Shown here piece by piece: positions 1 to 7,236 of a DNA stretch of 8,742 nt. Position 1 is the first letter of the stretch. Every line of letters begins with the position of its first letter. The position numbers and the translations under genes are program-made. The notes below the pieces were generated by a model. It searched no databases. It was given only the letters and a program-made list of their open reading frames with translations, and was not told the DNA's origin. The stretch is from JACQNR01 sp049515175. GTDB taxonomy: Bacteria > Acidobacteriota > Terriglobia > UBA7540. Location: the NCBI GenBank assembly GCA_049515175.1, contig JBEKUI010000204.1, positions 1 to 8,742 on the forward strand, given 5' to 3'.

Positions 1-1491
1 CTCGACCTCTATCTCATGCAGACGGCGGGCAGCGAATGGTACAAGCCGTCGCGGCCGCTGCGCTCCGAGCTCTGGCACAACAACGGGGACGGCACCTTCA
101 CCGACGTGACCGAGAAGGCCGGCGTGGGCGCGGAAGGGCTTTACGGCCAGGGCGTCGCCGTGGGCGATTACGACAACGACGGCTTCCCCGATCTTTACGT
201 CATGGGCTACAACCGCGCCATCCTTTACCACAACAACGGCAACGGCACGTTCACGGACGTCACCGTCAAGGCCGGCGTGGGTATGGAGGGCGAGTGGCCG
301 ACCACCGCCGCCTGGATCGATTACGACCGCGATGGGCACCTCGATCTGGTGGTTGACAATTACATTCAGTGGTCGCCCCAGAATAACCTCTGGTGCGGCG
401 AGAAACGTCCCGGCTACCGGGCTTACTGCCACCCCGACAATTACCGGGGCAGAAAACTCAAGCTCTTTCATAATAATGGCGACGGAACGTTCACCGACGT
501 AAGCGTGAAGTCCGGCATCGGCGTGCCGGAAGCCAAGGGCCTGGGCATCGTCACCGTGGACCTCAACAACGACGGCTGGCCCGACATCTTCATCGCCAAC
601 GACACCTGGCCGAATTTTCTGTTTCTCAACAATCACGACGGAACGTTCCGCGACGTCTCCTTCAGTTCCGGCGTGGCGGCGAGCGAAGACGGCAAGTACG
701 AAGCCGGAATGGGCACGGACTCCGCCGACATCGACGGTGACGGCTGGTTCGACATCTATGTGACCCACCTCGACTTCGAGCTCAGCCGTCTCTACCGCAA
801 CAACCATGACGAGACCTTCGACGACGCCACCTACACCGCGGGCCTCGGCAACAAGGCCATCTTCCTGAGCGGGGTCAGCATGAAATTCCTGGACTACGAT
901 AACGACGGCTGGCCGGACATCATGCAGTCCAACGGCGCCATGCTCGACAACATTCACATTTACCACTCCGAGGTCTCCTACGCGGAGCCCAAGCTGATGT
1001 TCCGCAACCTCGGCAAGGGAAAGTTCGACAAAGTCTCGGAGCAACTGGGGCCGGATTTCATGAAGCCCACGGTGGGCCGCGGTCTCGCGGTCGGCGACTT
1101 TGACAACGACGGCGACCTCGATGCCGCCATCCTCAATCGCGGCGACTATATTCAGCTCCTGCGCAACGACGGCGGGAACGCCAACAACTGGCTCACCGTG
1201 AAGCTGGTGGGAACCAAGTCCGCCCGCGACGGCACGGGCGCCCGACTCAAGCTCGTCTCGGAAGGCGTTACCCAGTACGAGCAGGCCAAGGGCGGAATGA
1301 GCTATATGTCCGCGCACGACCTGCGCATTCACTTCGGCCTCGGCCAGCGCAAGACCATCGAATCTCTCGAAATCACGTGGCTGAGCGACACGGTGGATAA
1401 ACTCACCAACGTTCCCATTAACCAGATCATTACTGTGAAGGAGGGCGTGGGAATCGTCCCGGGAAACTTCCCGAAGATTCCGAGCAAGTAG
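1..1491 (+). CDS. CRTAC1-type FG-GAP/VCBS repeat protein with C-terminal ASPIC/UnbV domain (5'-partial)
   Basis: Exported-type beta-propeller protein, probably a surface or periplasmic adhesion or ligand-binding protein; no enzymatic role can be assigned. The reading frame is open from base 1 (the first codons read LDLYL, the tail of an FG-GAP unit), so the start and any signal peptide lie upstream. About 496 residues are visible. At least six calcium-loop motifs of the DxDxDG type are seen: DYDNDG (codon at 166), DYDRDG (319), DLNNDG (559), DIDGDG (727), DYDNDG (892) and DFDNDG (1096). They alternate with 'NNGDGTFTDV'-like segments at 79, 232 and 466. A pair of cysteines in a CG...YC.P..Y context (394-439) is typical of CRTAC1-like proteins. 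The ASPIC/UnbV domain covers about 1180-1470 (RDGTGAR, then HFGLG, LEITW, NQIITVKEG). The stop is TAG at 1489-1491. The next gene starts 43 nt later on the same strand. Family call is firm; function is inferred. Confidence 0.93.
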   Translation, partial: LDLYLMQTAGSEWYKPSRPLRSELWHNNGDGTFTDVTEKAGVGAEGLYGQGVAVGDYDNDGFPDLYVMGYNRAILYHNNGNGTFTDVTVKAGVGMEGEWPTTAAWIDYDRDGHLDLVVDNYIQWSPQNNLWCGEKRPGYRAYCHPDNYRGRKLKLFHNNGDGTFTDVSVKSGIGVPEAKGLGIVTVDLNNDGWPDIFIANDTWPNFLFLNNHDGTFRDVSFSSGVAASEDGKYEAGMGTDSADIDGDGWFDIYVTHLDFELSRLYRNNHDETFDDATYTAGLGNKAIFLSGVSMKFLDYDNDGWPDIMQSNGAMLDNIHIYHSEVSYAEPKLMFRNLGKGKFDKVSEQLGPDFMKPTVGRGLAVGDFDNDGDLDAAILNRGDYIQLLRNDGGNANNWLTVKLVGTKSARDGTGARLKLVSEGVTQYEQAKGGMSYMSAHDLRIHFGLGQRKTIESLEITWLSDTVDKLTNVPINQIITVKEGVGIVPGNFPKIPSK

Positions 1492-1534
1492 CGTCCCAAC
1501 CGACATTCGAAGTCATTCACAAAGGGGGAGTCCA

Positions 1535-2872
1535 ATGACCACAACTCAATCATCCGCAAAAAAGCTCGACCGGAGATCGTTTTTGAACCGGACCGCATCG
1601 ATGGTAGGCGCCGCGGTAGGAACGACGGCGCTTTCTTACAACCGTGTGCTGGGTGCGAATGACCGTATCTCACTCGGGCATATCGGCGTCGGGAATCGCG
1701 GGCATGAACTCGACTGGATTGCCTCGCGACTGAAGAGCGACCACAACGTGGAAATGACCGCCGTGTGCGACCTCTGGAAGGTCAATCGGGAGCGGGCGAC
1801 GTCCATCAATGAGAAGTTCTACGGGCGCGCGCCGCGAGCCTTTGCTGAGCCCGAGGAGTTGCTGGCGCTCAAGGATGTGGACGCCGTGTTCATTTCAACT
1901 CCCGAACACTCTCACTCGCCCGTCCTGAAGATGGTCGCCGAGAGTGGCAAGGACGCCTACTGCGAAAAACCCATGGGGAACGTCCTCGAGGAGGTGAAGG
2001 CGGCGCGCGACGCCGTCCTCGCGCGCAACCGCATCGTGCAGATCGGCACGCAGCATCGAAGCGAGCTCTACCCCCGCACCGCGCACGATCTGGTCCAGAC
2101 CGGCGTGCTCGGCGATGTCAGCAAGGTGGAAGTGGTGTGGAATTACCACGGCCCGCGCTGGCGCGGTCGCCCGCAGGTGAAGCAGATCCGGGAGGAAGAC
2201 ACCAACTGGCGCAAGTGGCTGATGACCAAACCCGACCGCCCCTTCGACCCGCAACTCTATTTTGAATTCCGGCTCTACAAGGACTTTTCCAGCGGCATCG
2301 CCGACCAGTGGCTGAGCCATGGTATCGATCTCGTGCACTGGTTCATGGACGACCCGTTCCCGAAGTCGGTCGTGGCGAATGGCGGTATTTTCGCCTGGCA
2401 CGACGGCCGCGAGAATCCCGACACCTTCCAGGTGTTGCTCGATTACCCCAAGGGGTTCCTGGTGAGCTACTCGACGAGCTTCGGCAACGACGCGCCCAGC
2501 TTCTCGCGCTACATGGGCAAAAAGGCGACGCTCGTCAATATCGGAGGCGAGGGCAGCCCGCGCTACGAGCTCGTCGAGGAAAAGGGCGTGCACGAAGACG
2601 ATCCCGATGTTTACGAAAAACGCAGCAAGAAGGATGTCCTGTTGCCCGGGGACACCAAACTGCCGCCCACGGGCATCGGCGACGAGGACCTGCACCACAT
2701 GCAGAACTGGTTCGAGTGCCTGCGCAGCCGCCAGCAGCCCCACGCCACGGTGCACAACGGCTTCAGCCACTCCGTCGTCTGCATCATGACGGCGCGGTCC
2801 TACTGGGAGGGCAAGCGCCTATACTACGATCCCAAGGCGGAAGCGATTCTCGACCATCCGCCCGCGGCATAG
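1535..2872 (+). CDS. Gfo/Idh/MocA-family NAD(P)-dependent oxidoreductase with Tat signal
   Basis: Predicted NAD(P)-dependent sugar or polyol dehydrogenase of the Gfo/Idh/MocA family, 445 aa, exported folded through the Tat pathway. The N-terminus carries a twin-arginine motif (DRRSFL, residues 12-17) followed by an uncharged stretch to about residue 38. The Rossmann fold begins at about residue 46, with the dinucleotide loop GVGNRG at 51-56. The family's EKP motif is at 144-146 (K145 is the usual catalytic lysine), followed by a segment around GTQHR (171-175). A conserved H..D..H arrangement is at H262, D265 and H268. The C-terminal part (DLHHMQNWFECLRS, then YWEGKRLYYDP) matches long secreted acidobacterial/planctomycete members. 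The ATG is set by AAGGGGGAG, 4 nt upstream. The gene lies 43 nt after the FG-GAP gene and may be cotranscribed. Its stop is 4 nt from the stop of the convergent VWFA gene. The substrate cannot be read from sequence. Confidence 0.93.
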   Translation: MTTTQSSAKKLDRRSFLNRTASMVGAAVGTTALSYNRVLGANDRISLGHIGVGNRGHELDWIASRLKSDHNVEMTAVCDLWKVNRERATSINEKFYGRAPRAFAEPEELLALKDVDAVFISTPEHSHSPVLKMVAESGKDAYCEKPMGNVLEEVKAARDAVLARNRIVQIGTQHRSELYPRTAHDLVQTGVLGDVSKVEVVWNYHGPRWRGRPQVKQIREEDTNWRKWLMTKPDRPFDPQLYFEFRLYKDFSSGIADQWLSHGIDLVHWFMDDPFPKSVVANGGIFAWHDGRENPDTFQVLLDYPKGFLVSYSTSFGNDAPSFSRYMGKKATLVNIGGEGSPRYELVEEKGVHEDDPDVYEKRSKKDVLLPGDTKLPPTGIGDEDLHHMQNWFECLRSRQQPHATVHNGFSHSVVCIMTARSYWEGKRLYYDPKAEAILDHPPAA

Positions 2873-2876
2873 GAAA

Positions 2877-4619
2877 TCAGGGGGCACGACGCTCCGCGCT
2901 GATCCGGCTCAGCGGAAGACTCAGGGAGCCGAGTGCCCCCGACTCAACATCTCCAACCAGGATGCGGAGTAGTGTTGCCCTTGGGGCTAGTTCCAGGCCC
3001 TGGCTCAGGGCGAGGCTGTGTTTCTCGCTGGCCGTGGCATAGGTCACTTGATCCAAATCGAGACGGATCCGCTTCGAGCTTATCTCCAGGCGACTTCCAT
3101 CGGGAGCAAACTGCGCGAACATAAGATCGACAGTCCCCTTCCACCTTGCCTCTTCACGTCGCAGCGTAATATCGCGAGGGTCGAGATCGATGTTCATGTC
3201 GAGTCCCGTGGGATCCCTGCTCGCGCGCACAGTGAGGCCTAGGCGGGTGGCGTCAAGGGGACTCCACATGGCGGCGTCAAGAGCGTCTCGAAGCCGAACC
3301 GTGTCCTGAGAAATTTCCGGCAAGGCAAAGTATCCTCGCCGCCAACTCAATTGCACGCTCGGACGATGGACTTGCAGCTTGATTTCACGGAATCTTCCGT
3401 CCCACTCTCCGTGGTTCGGATAGTAGCCCAAGACGTAGCTTTCACGGCTTTCATCGATCACCTGCCGCACGGCACCCCGCATATCGTTGGTGTTGTAGAA
3501 GGCTCGTCCGCCCGTGCGCTCAGCAAGTTCACGTGCGGCGCCCAGATTGACGAACCCTGACCCACGCATGTCGCGATCGATCATGCCGCGATCGGGGCTG
3601 TACTCCGCAGGAGCCACCAGACCTCGCGCGTCGACCGGGTATATGGCCACATTGGCGTCGCCGAGAGCCCGGGCCGCACGCTCAATCTCCGGCTGGAATT
3701 TGTCGTCCCCCGGACGCGTCAAATCCACGAGGGGAACCGTATGGTGGCTGAACCAGGAGGGAAACCGGCCGGCCACCCAGATAAGATTCTTGCTACCGGG
3801 TACCCGCTCAAGGTGGTTAGCGATTGCCAGCAATGCCCGGATCGTGCGCAGCGCACGATCAGCCCGATACTTGTCCGCTACGTTCTGGTTGACTTCCTCC
3901 ATCCAAGCATCGAATTCCCGCCAGCCGTCGAAGGCTTGAGGGGCCTCGGCTTCCAGCATCATAGGAGGATTTCCCTTGCCGTCCGCGGCCATGGCCTGGA
4001 GTAATGCGGCAGGGTCGTTCGAGAGATCGTGGACGACCCGTAATCCTTGCCCCAGCGCGTAAATCCCAACGCAGTCTATCGGCTGAAGCTGCTCGAGGAA
4101 CTTCACAATCTGGCGTCTGGCGTAAGGTTGGTCGGCAAACTGGGTGTTCAAACCGTCGAGCAAGATCGCGGTGGCGCTCACCGGCGAACCGGCAGTGACC
4201 TCCAATCGGTTGGAAAAGGTATTGGGCGGAAGGCTCGCAACCGCGCGATGCCAGGTCTGCGCTGGCAGGCGCTCGAAGACGCTGATTTCCTGCGCGCGCC
4301 CGCCGTCAAAAAGGGTGAAATCCTCGCGTCGGAGGTCAGTGACCGGCTCCCCGCGCCTATTGCGGACGATCACACTGATTTGCACTAGCCGGGTCGTCGC
4401 CCGCAGGGACGCCCCGACAGTTTCGGATTGTTTCCGCGCGGCTTGACCCGCGAAAGACGGGGCCAACCCGAGCAACCCCGCTGTGAGCCCACACAACGCG
4501 CAGAGCACCCTGGCCCTCCAGAGGACCGTCCGCCTCCCGTCCTCTGCCGCGGACGGGCGGGGAGGGTCCCGAGGAGTCCGCAAGGAACCAGAATCCCTTC
4601 CAGGACGACCCATCAACAC
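2877..4619 (-). CDS. VWFA-related protein (acidobacterial type)
   Basis: Exported protein with a von Willebrand factor A-like domain, of the group described as 'VWFA-related Acidobacterial domain' (TIGR03436 as I recall it); role unknown, probably protein binding at the cell surface. Up to 580 aa. A hydrophobic segment at residues 38-58 (LCALCGLTAGLLGLAPSFAG) acts as signal peptide or anchor after an unusually long, Arg/Pro-rich 33-37-residue lead. Then come an N-terminal beta domain (about 74-115: VIVRNRRGEPVTDL, EDFTLFD), the VWA core (about 148-395; strand AILLDGLNT at 151-159, later AIYPVDARG), and the family's closing block SYVLGYYP (394-401) with RRGYFALPE. The MIDAS DxSxS is replaced by DGLNT. 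The start is uncertain: GTG 4619, TTG 4616 and ATG 4613 are in frame, and GTG 4508 with GGAGG 6 nt upstream is an internal alternative. The first start lies 3 nt after the aldo/keto reductase stop, suggesting coupling. Stop TGA at 2877-2879. Confidence 0.88.
   Translation of the reverse strand: MLMGRPGRDSGSLRTPRDPPRPSAAEDGRRTVLWRARVLCALCGLTAGLLGLAPSFAGQAARKQSETVGASLRATTRLVQISVIVRNRRGEPVTDLRREDFTLFDGGRAQEISVFERLPAQTWHRAVASLPPNTFSNRLEVTAGSPVSATAILLDGLNTQFADQPYARRQIVKFLEQLQPIDCVGIYALGQGLRVVHDLSNDPAALLQAMAADGKGNPPMMLEAEAPQAFDGWREFDAWMEEVNQNVADKYRADRALRTIRALLAIANHLERVPGSKNLIWVAGRFPSWFSHHTVPLVDLTRPGDDKFQPEIERAARALGDANVAIYPVDARGLVAPAEYSPDRGMIDRDMRGSGFVNLGAARELAERTGGRAFYNTNDMRGAVRQVIDESRESYVLGYYPNHGEWDGRFREIKLQVHRPSVQLSWRRGYFALPEISQDTVRLRDALDAAMWSPLDATRLGLTVRASRDPTGLDMNIDLDPRDITLRREEARWKGTVDLMFAQFAPDGSRLEISSKRIRLDLDQVTYATASEKHSLALSQGLELAPRATLLRILVGDVESGALGSLSLPLSRISAERRAP
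2880..2940. repeat. Nested inverted repeat at the convergent gene junction
   Basis: GGGGGCAC (2880-2887) pairs perfectly with GTGCCCCC (2933-2940). Inside, GGCTC (2906-2910) pairs with GAGCC (2926-2930). The structure starts 7 nt after the oxidoreductase stop and lies within the last codons of the opposing VWFA gene. It could serve as the 3' end structure of the plus-strand transcript; no T-run follows. An 8-bp inverted repeat at this spacing can occur by chance in a GC-rich window of this size. Confidence 0.35.
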
Positions 4620-4622
4620 ACA

Positions 4623-5606
4623 TCACCACCGTTGATGGACTTGCGGGCGGATGAGGCGGTTGTAGACCTCGCGAACCTTGGCCATCTGGGCGTCGCTGAG
4701 CGGCGGAAGTTCGCCCGCGCGAAAATTCTCTTCGGCCTGCGCGGGGCGCTTGGCGCCGGGGATCGCGCAGCTTACTGCATCGAACATCAGGATCCAGCGC
4801 AGCGCGAGCTGGGTCATCGTCGCGCCGGGCGGAACGAGGGCGCGCAACTCCTCGACGGCACTGAGCCCCGTCTCGAAATCCACGCCCGAGAACGTCTCGC
4901 CCACGTCAAACATCTCGCCGTGACGGTTGAAGTTGCGGTGGTCGTCCTTGCCGAAGGTGGTCGCACGCGTCATGCGGCCGGAGAGCAACCCGCTCGCCAG
5001 CGGCACGCGCGCCAGGATTCCCACCTTGCGACGCTTGGCTTCGCTGAAAAACAGTTCGGCGGGACGCAGGCGGAACATGTTGAAGATGATCTGCACGCTC
5101 TGCACGCCGGGATACTCGATAGCCTTGAGCGCCTCTTCCACGGTTTCGACGCTTACGCCGTAGTAGCGGATCTTGCCCGCCTTCACCAGATCGTCCAGCG
5201 CCCCGAACACTTCCGGCCGGTAATAGACCGCCGTGGGCGGGCAGTGCAACTGCACCAAATCGAGGCAGTCGGTACTGAGATTCTTCAGGCTATCCTCGAT
5301 GAAGCTCGTCAGGTTCTGCCGGTTGTAGCCCTCCGCGGTGTGCGGGGACAGCCGCTGCCCGGCCTTGGTGGCGACATAAATCGTTTCCTTACGCTCCTTG
5401 CGCAGCCGGGCGATCAGCCGCTCGCTGCGGCCCATGCCGTAAACGTCTGCGGTGTCGATGAAGTTGACCCCAAGATCGACGGCGCGGTGAAGCGCTGCGA
5501 GCGACTCGTTATCATCCACCGGGCCCCACAGCGAGCCGATAGCCCACGCGCCGAAGCTGATCTCCGAAACCTTCCATCCTGTCCGGCCCAGTTCGCGATA
5601 TTGCAT
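4623..5606 (-). CDS. Aldo/keto reductase
   Basis: Cytoplasmic NADPH-dependent aldo/keto reductase, 327 aa, a normal full length for the family, which reduces or oxidises aldehyde/ketone groups of sugars, steroids or small carbonyls. The catalytic tetrad is complete: D51 and Y56 in DTADVY, K81 in VATKAG and H121 in LVQLH. The C-terminal cofactor loop is present as IPGAKRPAQAEENF (282-295), the 2'-phosphate-binding signature of this family. The N-terminus (MQYRELGRTGWKVSEISFG) and the layout resemble the multi-subunit-like/YdjG-type bacterial AKRs rather than mammalian AKR1. The ATG at 5606 is preceded by GGAGGA (5616-5621), 9 nt away. No signal peptide. It lies 52 nt downstream of the ADP-ribosylglycohydrolase-family gene with no terminator between, and its stop is 3 nt before the longest VWFA start, so it is the middle gene of a probable three-gene unit. 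Substrate unknown. Confidence 0.95.
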   Translation of the reverse strand: MQYRELGRTGWKVSEISFGAWAIGSLWGPVDDNESLAALHRAVDLGVNFIDTADVYGMGRSERLIARLRKERKETIYVATKAGQRLSPHTAEGYNRQNLTSFIEDSLKNLSTDCLDLVQLHCPPTAVYYRPEVFGALDDLVKAGKIRYYGVSVETVEEALKAIEYPGVQSVQIIFNMFRLRPAELFFSEAKRRKVGILARVPLASGLLSGRMTRATTFGKDDHRNFNRHGEMFDVGETFSGVDFETGLSAVEELRALVPPGATMTQLALRWILMFDAVSCAIPGAKRPAQAEENFRAGELPPLSDAQMAKVREVYNRLIRPQVHQRW

Positions 5607-5658
5607 ATCTGTTTTTCCTCCAGAATTGAAAATCCGACTCTACAAAGAAGGCGCGCAC

Positions 5659-7236
5659 CTACTTGCGAAACACGATGAGGTCTTGCAGGCTGATCCAGTC
5701 ACCCTTCGAGCCGGGGTAAGGTTTGCCATCCACCACGACGCGCACGGTATGCTGGCCGGGCGCGAGGTCGAACTTGCCCCACAGCCCTTCGCCTTCCCTC
5801 GGGCCATCGTCGTTGTAGCCATCGATCGTGGCCAAATGCTGGCCGTCGAGGTAGAGTGTGGCCGTGCCGCGGTTCCCGTCAAGGCTGCCCACAAGCATCG
5901 CGCCGGTGCCTTCAAACGTCACGGTGGCCTCGGCCCCGGCGGCTTTCGACTGGCGTTCGTGGCGCGGCTTCTCCACCTTCGCCCAATCCCCCTGCCACTT
6001 CCAGCGCGCGTCGGCGGTGGCGATGCGCTCCGCGACCTTGCCGGGGGCAAATTGCTCGAATGCCGCGGGCTTCGGTTCCTGCGCCGGAATGCCGAGCCCG
6101 CGGTCGCTCACGCTGCCGCCTTCCTCCCGAACGACAAGCTTCGCCCGCTCGATGGTGCTCTTCACGATCGAATTGAACGAATAATCGGTGTAGGAGAACT
6201 TCGCGTCGGCAATCGGCGCGAGCGGTGCCGTCCACTGCGCCGGGATGGCCTTGTAACCGAGCATCACGCCCAAAATGCCGGCAGCACTGGAAGGATTGCA
6301 GTCGCTATCCTGCCCGGAGCGCATGGCAATGTCCATGGTCTTGAAAAAGTCGCCGTCACCGTGGAGCAATCCCAGCGCCACATAGGCGCCGTTCAGCGCG
6401 GCATCGATGTTAAACGGCCGCAGCGCGCCGTCCGGACACGGATCGTCCCTGTCCCATCGCTCCTCGACGAGCTGCCAGGTTTTCTTCCAGTCGGAATTTT
6501 CCACCGACCACTTCAGCACATCGCGAATCACCTTCGCATAGACGCTCTCCGCCGGCAGCGCCGCCAACCCCGCTTCCACCACCTTGCGCGGGCTCTTCTC
6601 GAAGAACGCCGTGGAATACATGGCGCCGAAAAACACGCCGCCGTAAACGCCGTCGCCGTAATTCATGACGTGCCCAACGCGCTCGGCGTAGCGCGTCGCC
6701 GCTTGCGGCAGGCCGGGACACATCATGCCGATGAAATCCGATTCGATCTGGAAGTCGATGTCGTTGGCGTGGAGATTGTGCGCCGGGTTTCCAGAGTCTG
6801 GAGCTTTCACGCCGCGCCGCAGCAGCCGCCGCGCCGCGAGGTTGGCGTGCCAGAGCTGATATTTCGAGTCCTTGAAGGCCTCACCGTATTGCTCCGTAGT
6901 CGCGCCGAGCCCCAGGCGGTCCATCACCCCCGCGAAAGTCATCTCCACATAAAGATCATCCTGATCGAGCGCGCCTTTCAGCTCCTCGGGCTTCCAGTGG
7001 CGCGGCTGGTCATTAATCTTTTGCATGAATCGGAACTCGGTGGGCGCGCCGTAAGTCACTCCAATCATCTGACCGGCCCAGCCACCGCGCACTTTGTCTT
7101 CGAACTGTTCCATCGTTAGCGTTCTCTTGGTTTCGTTTGGCTTTTCAGTTTGCGGGCGGACCGGCCGCGAAAGAGCTGGCAGCACGAGCAATGCCGTGGC
7201 GGCAGTAATCGATTGAACCCATCGAATCGTTGGCAT
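5659..7236 (-). CDS. Secreted ADP-ribosylglycohydrolase-family protein with C-terminal jelly-roll-like domain
   Basis: All-helical ADP-ribosylglycohydrolase (ARH/DraG) fold protein, 525 aa, much longer than the usual ~300 aa. Family members hydrolyse ADP-ribose linkages using two Mg ions, but exported long relatives may act on other glycosidic bonds. An N-terminal signal peptide (residues 1-28, hydrophobic ITAATALLVLPALS) predicts export. The family motifs are GWAGQMIGVTYGAPTEF (52-68), the metal site DQDD (91-94, in place of the usual TDDT), NYGDGVYGGVFFGAMY (192-207) and the second metal site GQDSDCN (308-314, in place of GGDTDT). After a linker at about 375-425 a C-terminal beta-rich domain (about 435-525: GTGAMLVGSLDG, TLYLDGQHLATID, GQHTVRVVVDGK, ISLQDLIVF) resembles small carbohydrate-binding or jelly-roll modules. 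The ATG is supported by GGAGGG (7241-7246), 4 nt upstream. It is the first gene of the minus-strand unit. Fold call firm; substrate inferred at best. Confidence 0.9.
   Translation of the reverse strand: MPTIRWVQSITAATALLVLPALSRPVRPQTEKPNETKRTLTMEQFEDKVRGGWAGQMIGVTYGAPTEFRFMQKINDQPRHWKPEELKGALDQDDLYVEMTFAGVMDRLGLGATTEQYGEAFKDSKYQLWHANLAARRLLRRGVKAPDSGNPAHNLHANDIDFQIESDFIGMMCPGLPQAATRYAERVGHVMNYGDGVYGGVFFGAMYSTAFFEKSPRKVVEAGLAALPAESVYAKVIRDVLKWSVENSDWKKTWQLVEERWDRDDPCPDGALRPFNIDAALNGAYVALGLLHGDGDFFKTMDIAMRSGQDSDCNPSSAAGILGVMLGYKAIPAQWTAPLAPIADAKFSYTDYSFNSIVKSTIERAKLVVREEGGSVSDRGLGIPAQEPKPAAFEQFAPGKVAERIATADARWKWQGDWAKVEKPRHERQSKAAGAEATVTFEGTGAMLVGSLDGNRGTATLYLDGQHLATIDGYNDDGPREGEGLWGKFDLAPGQHTVRVVVDGKPYPGSKGDWISLQDLIVFRK

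Noticed and set aside
1895..2770. 291-codon open frame on the minus strand, antisense to the Gfo/Idh/MocA gene
   Set aside because: It lies entirely inside a gene with clear family motifs; its composition is that of a shadow frame and no start signal is visible.
4428..5678. 416-codon open frame on the plus strand, antisense to the aldo/keto reductase
   Set aside because: The aldo/keto reductase on the minus strand has a full catalytic tetrad and a cofactor motif. The plus frame shows no motif and is a codon-bias shadow.
5626..7119. 497-codon open frame on the plus strand, antisense to the ARH-family gene
   Set aside because: It mirrors a gene with clear family motifs on the other strand. 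The translation is rich in Arg, His and Ala with no recognisable domain, as expected for the antisense of a GC-rich gene, and I see no convincing Shine-Dalgarno.
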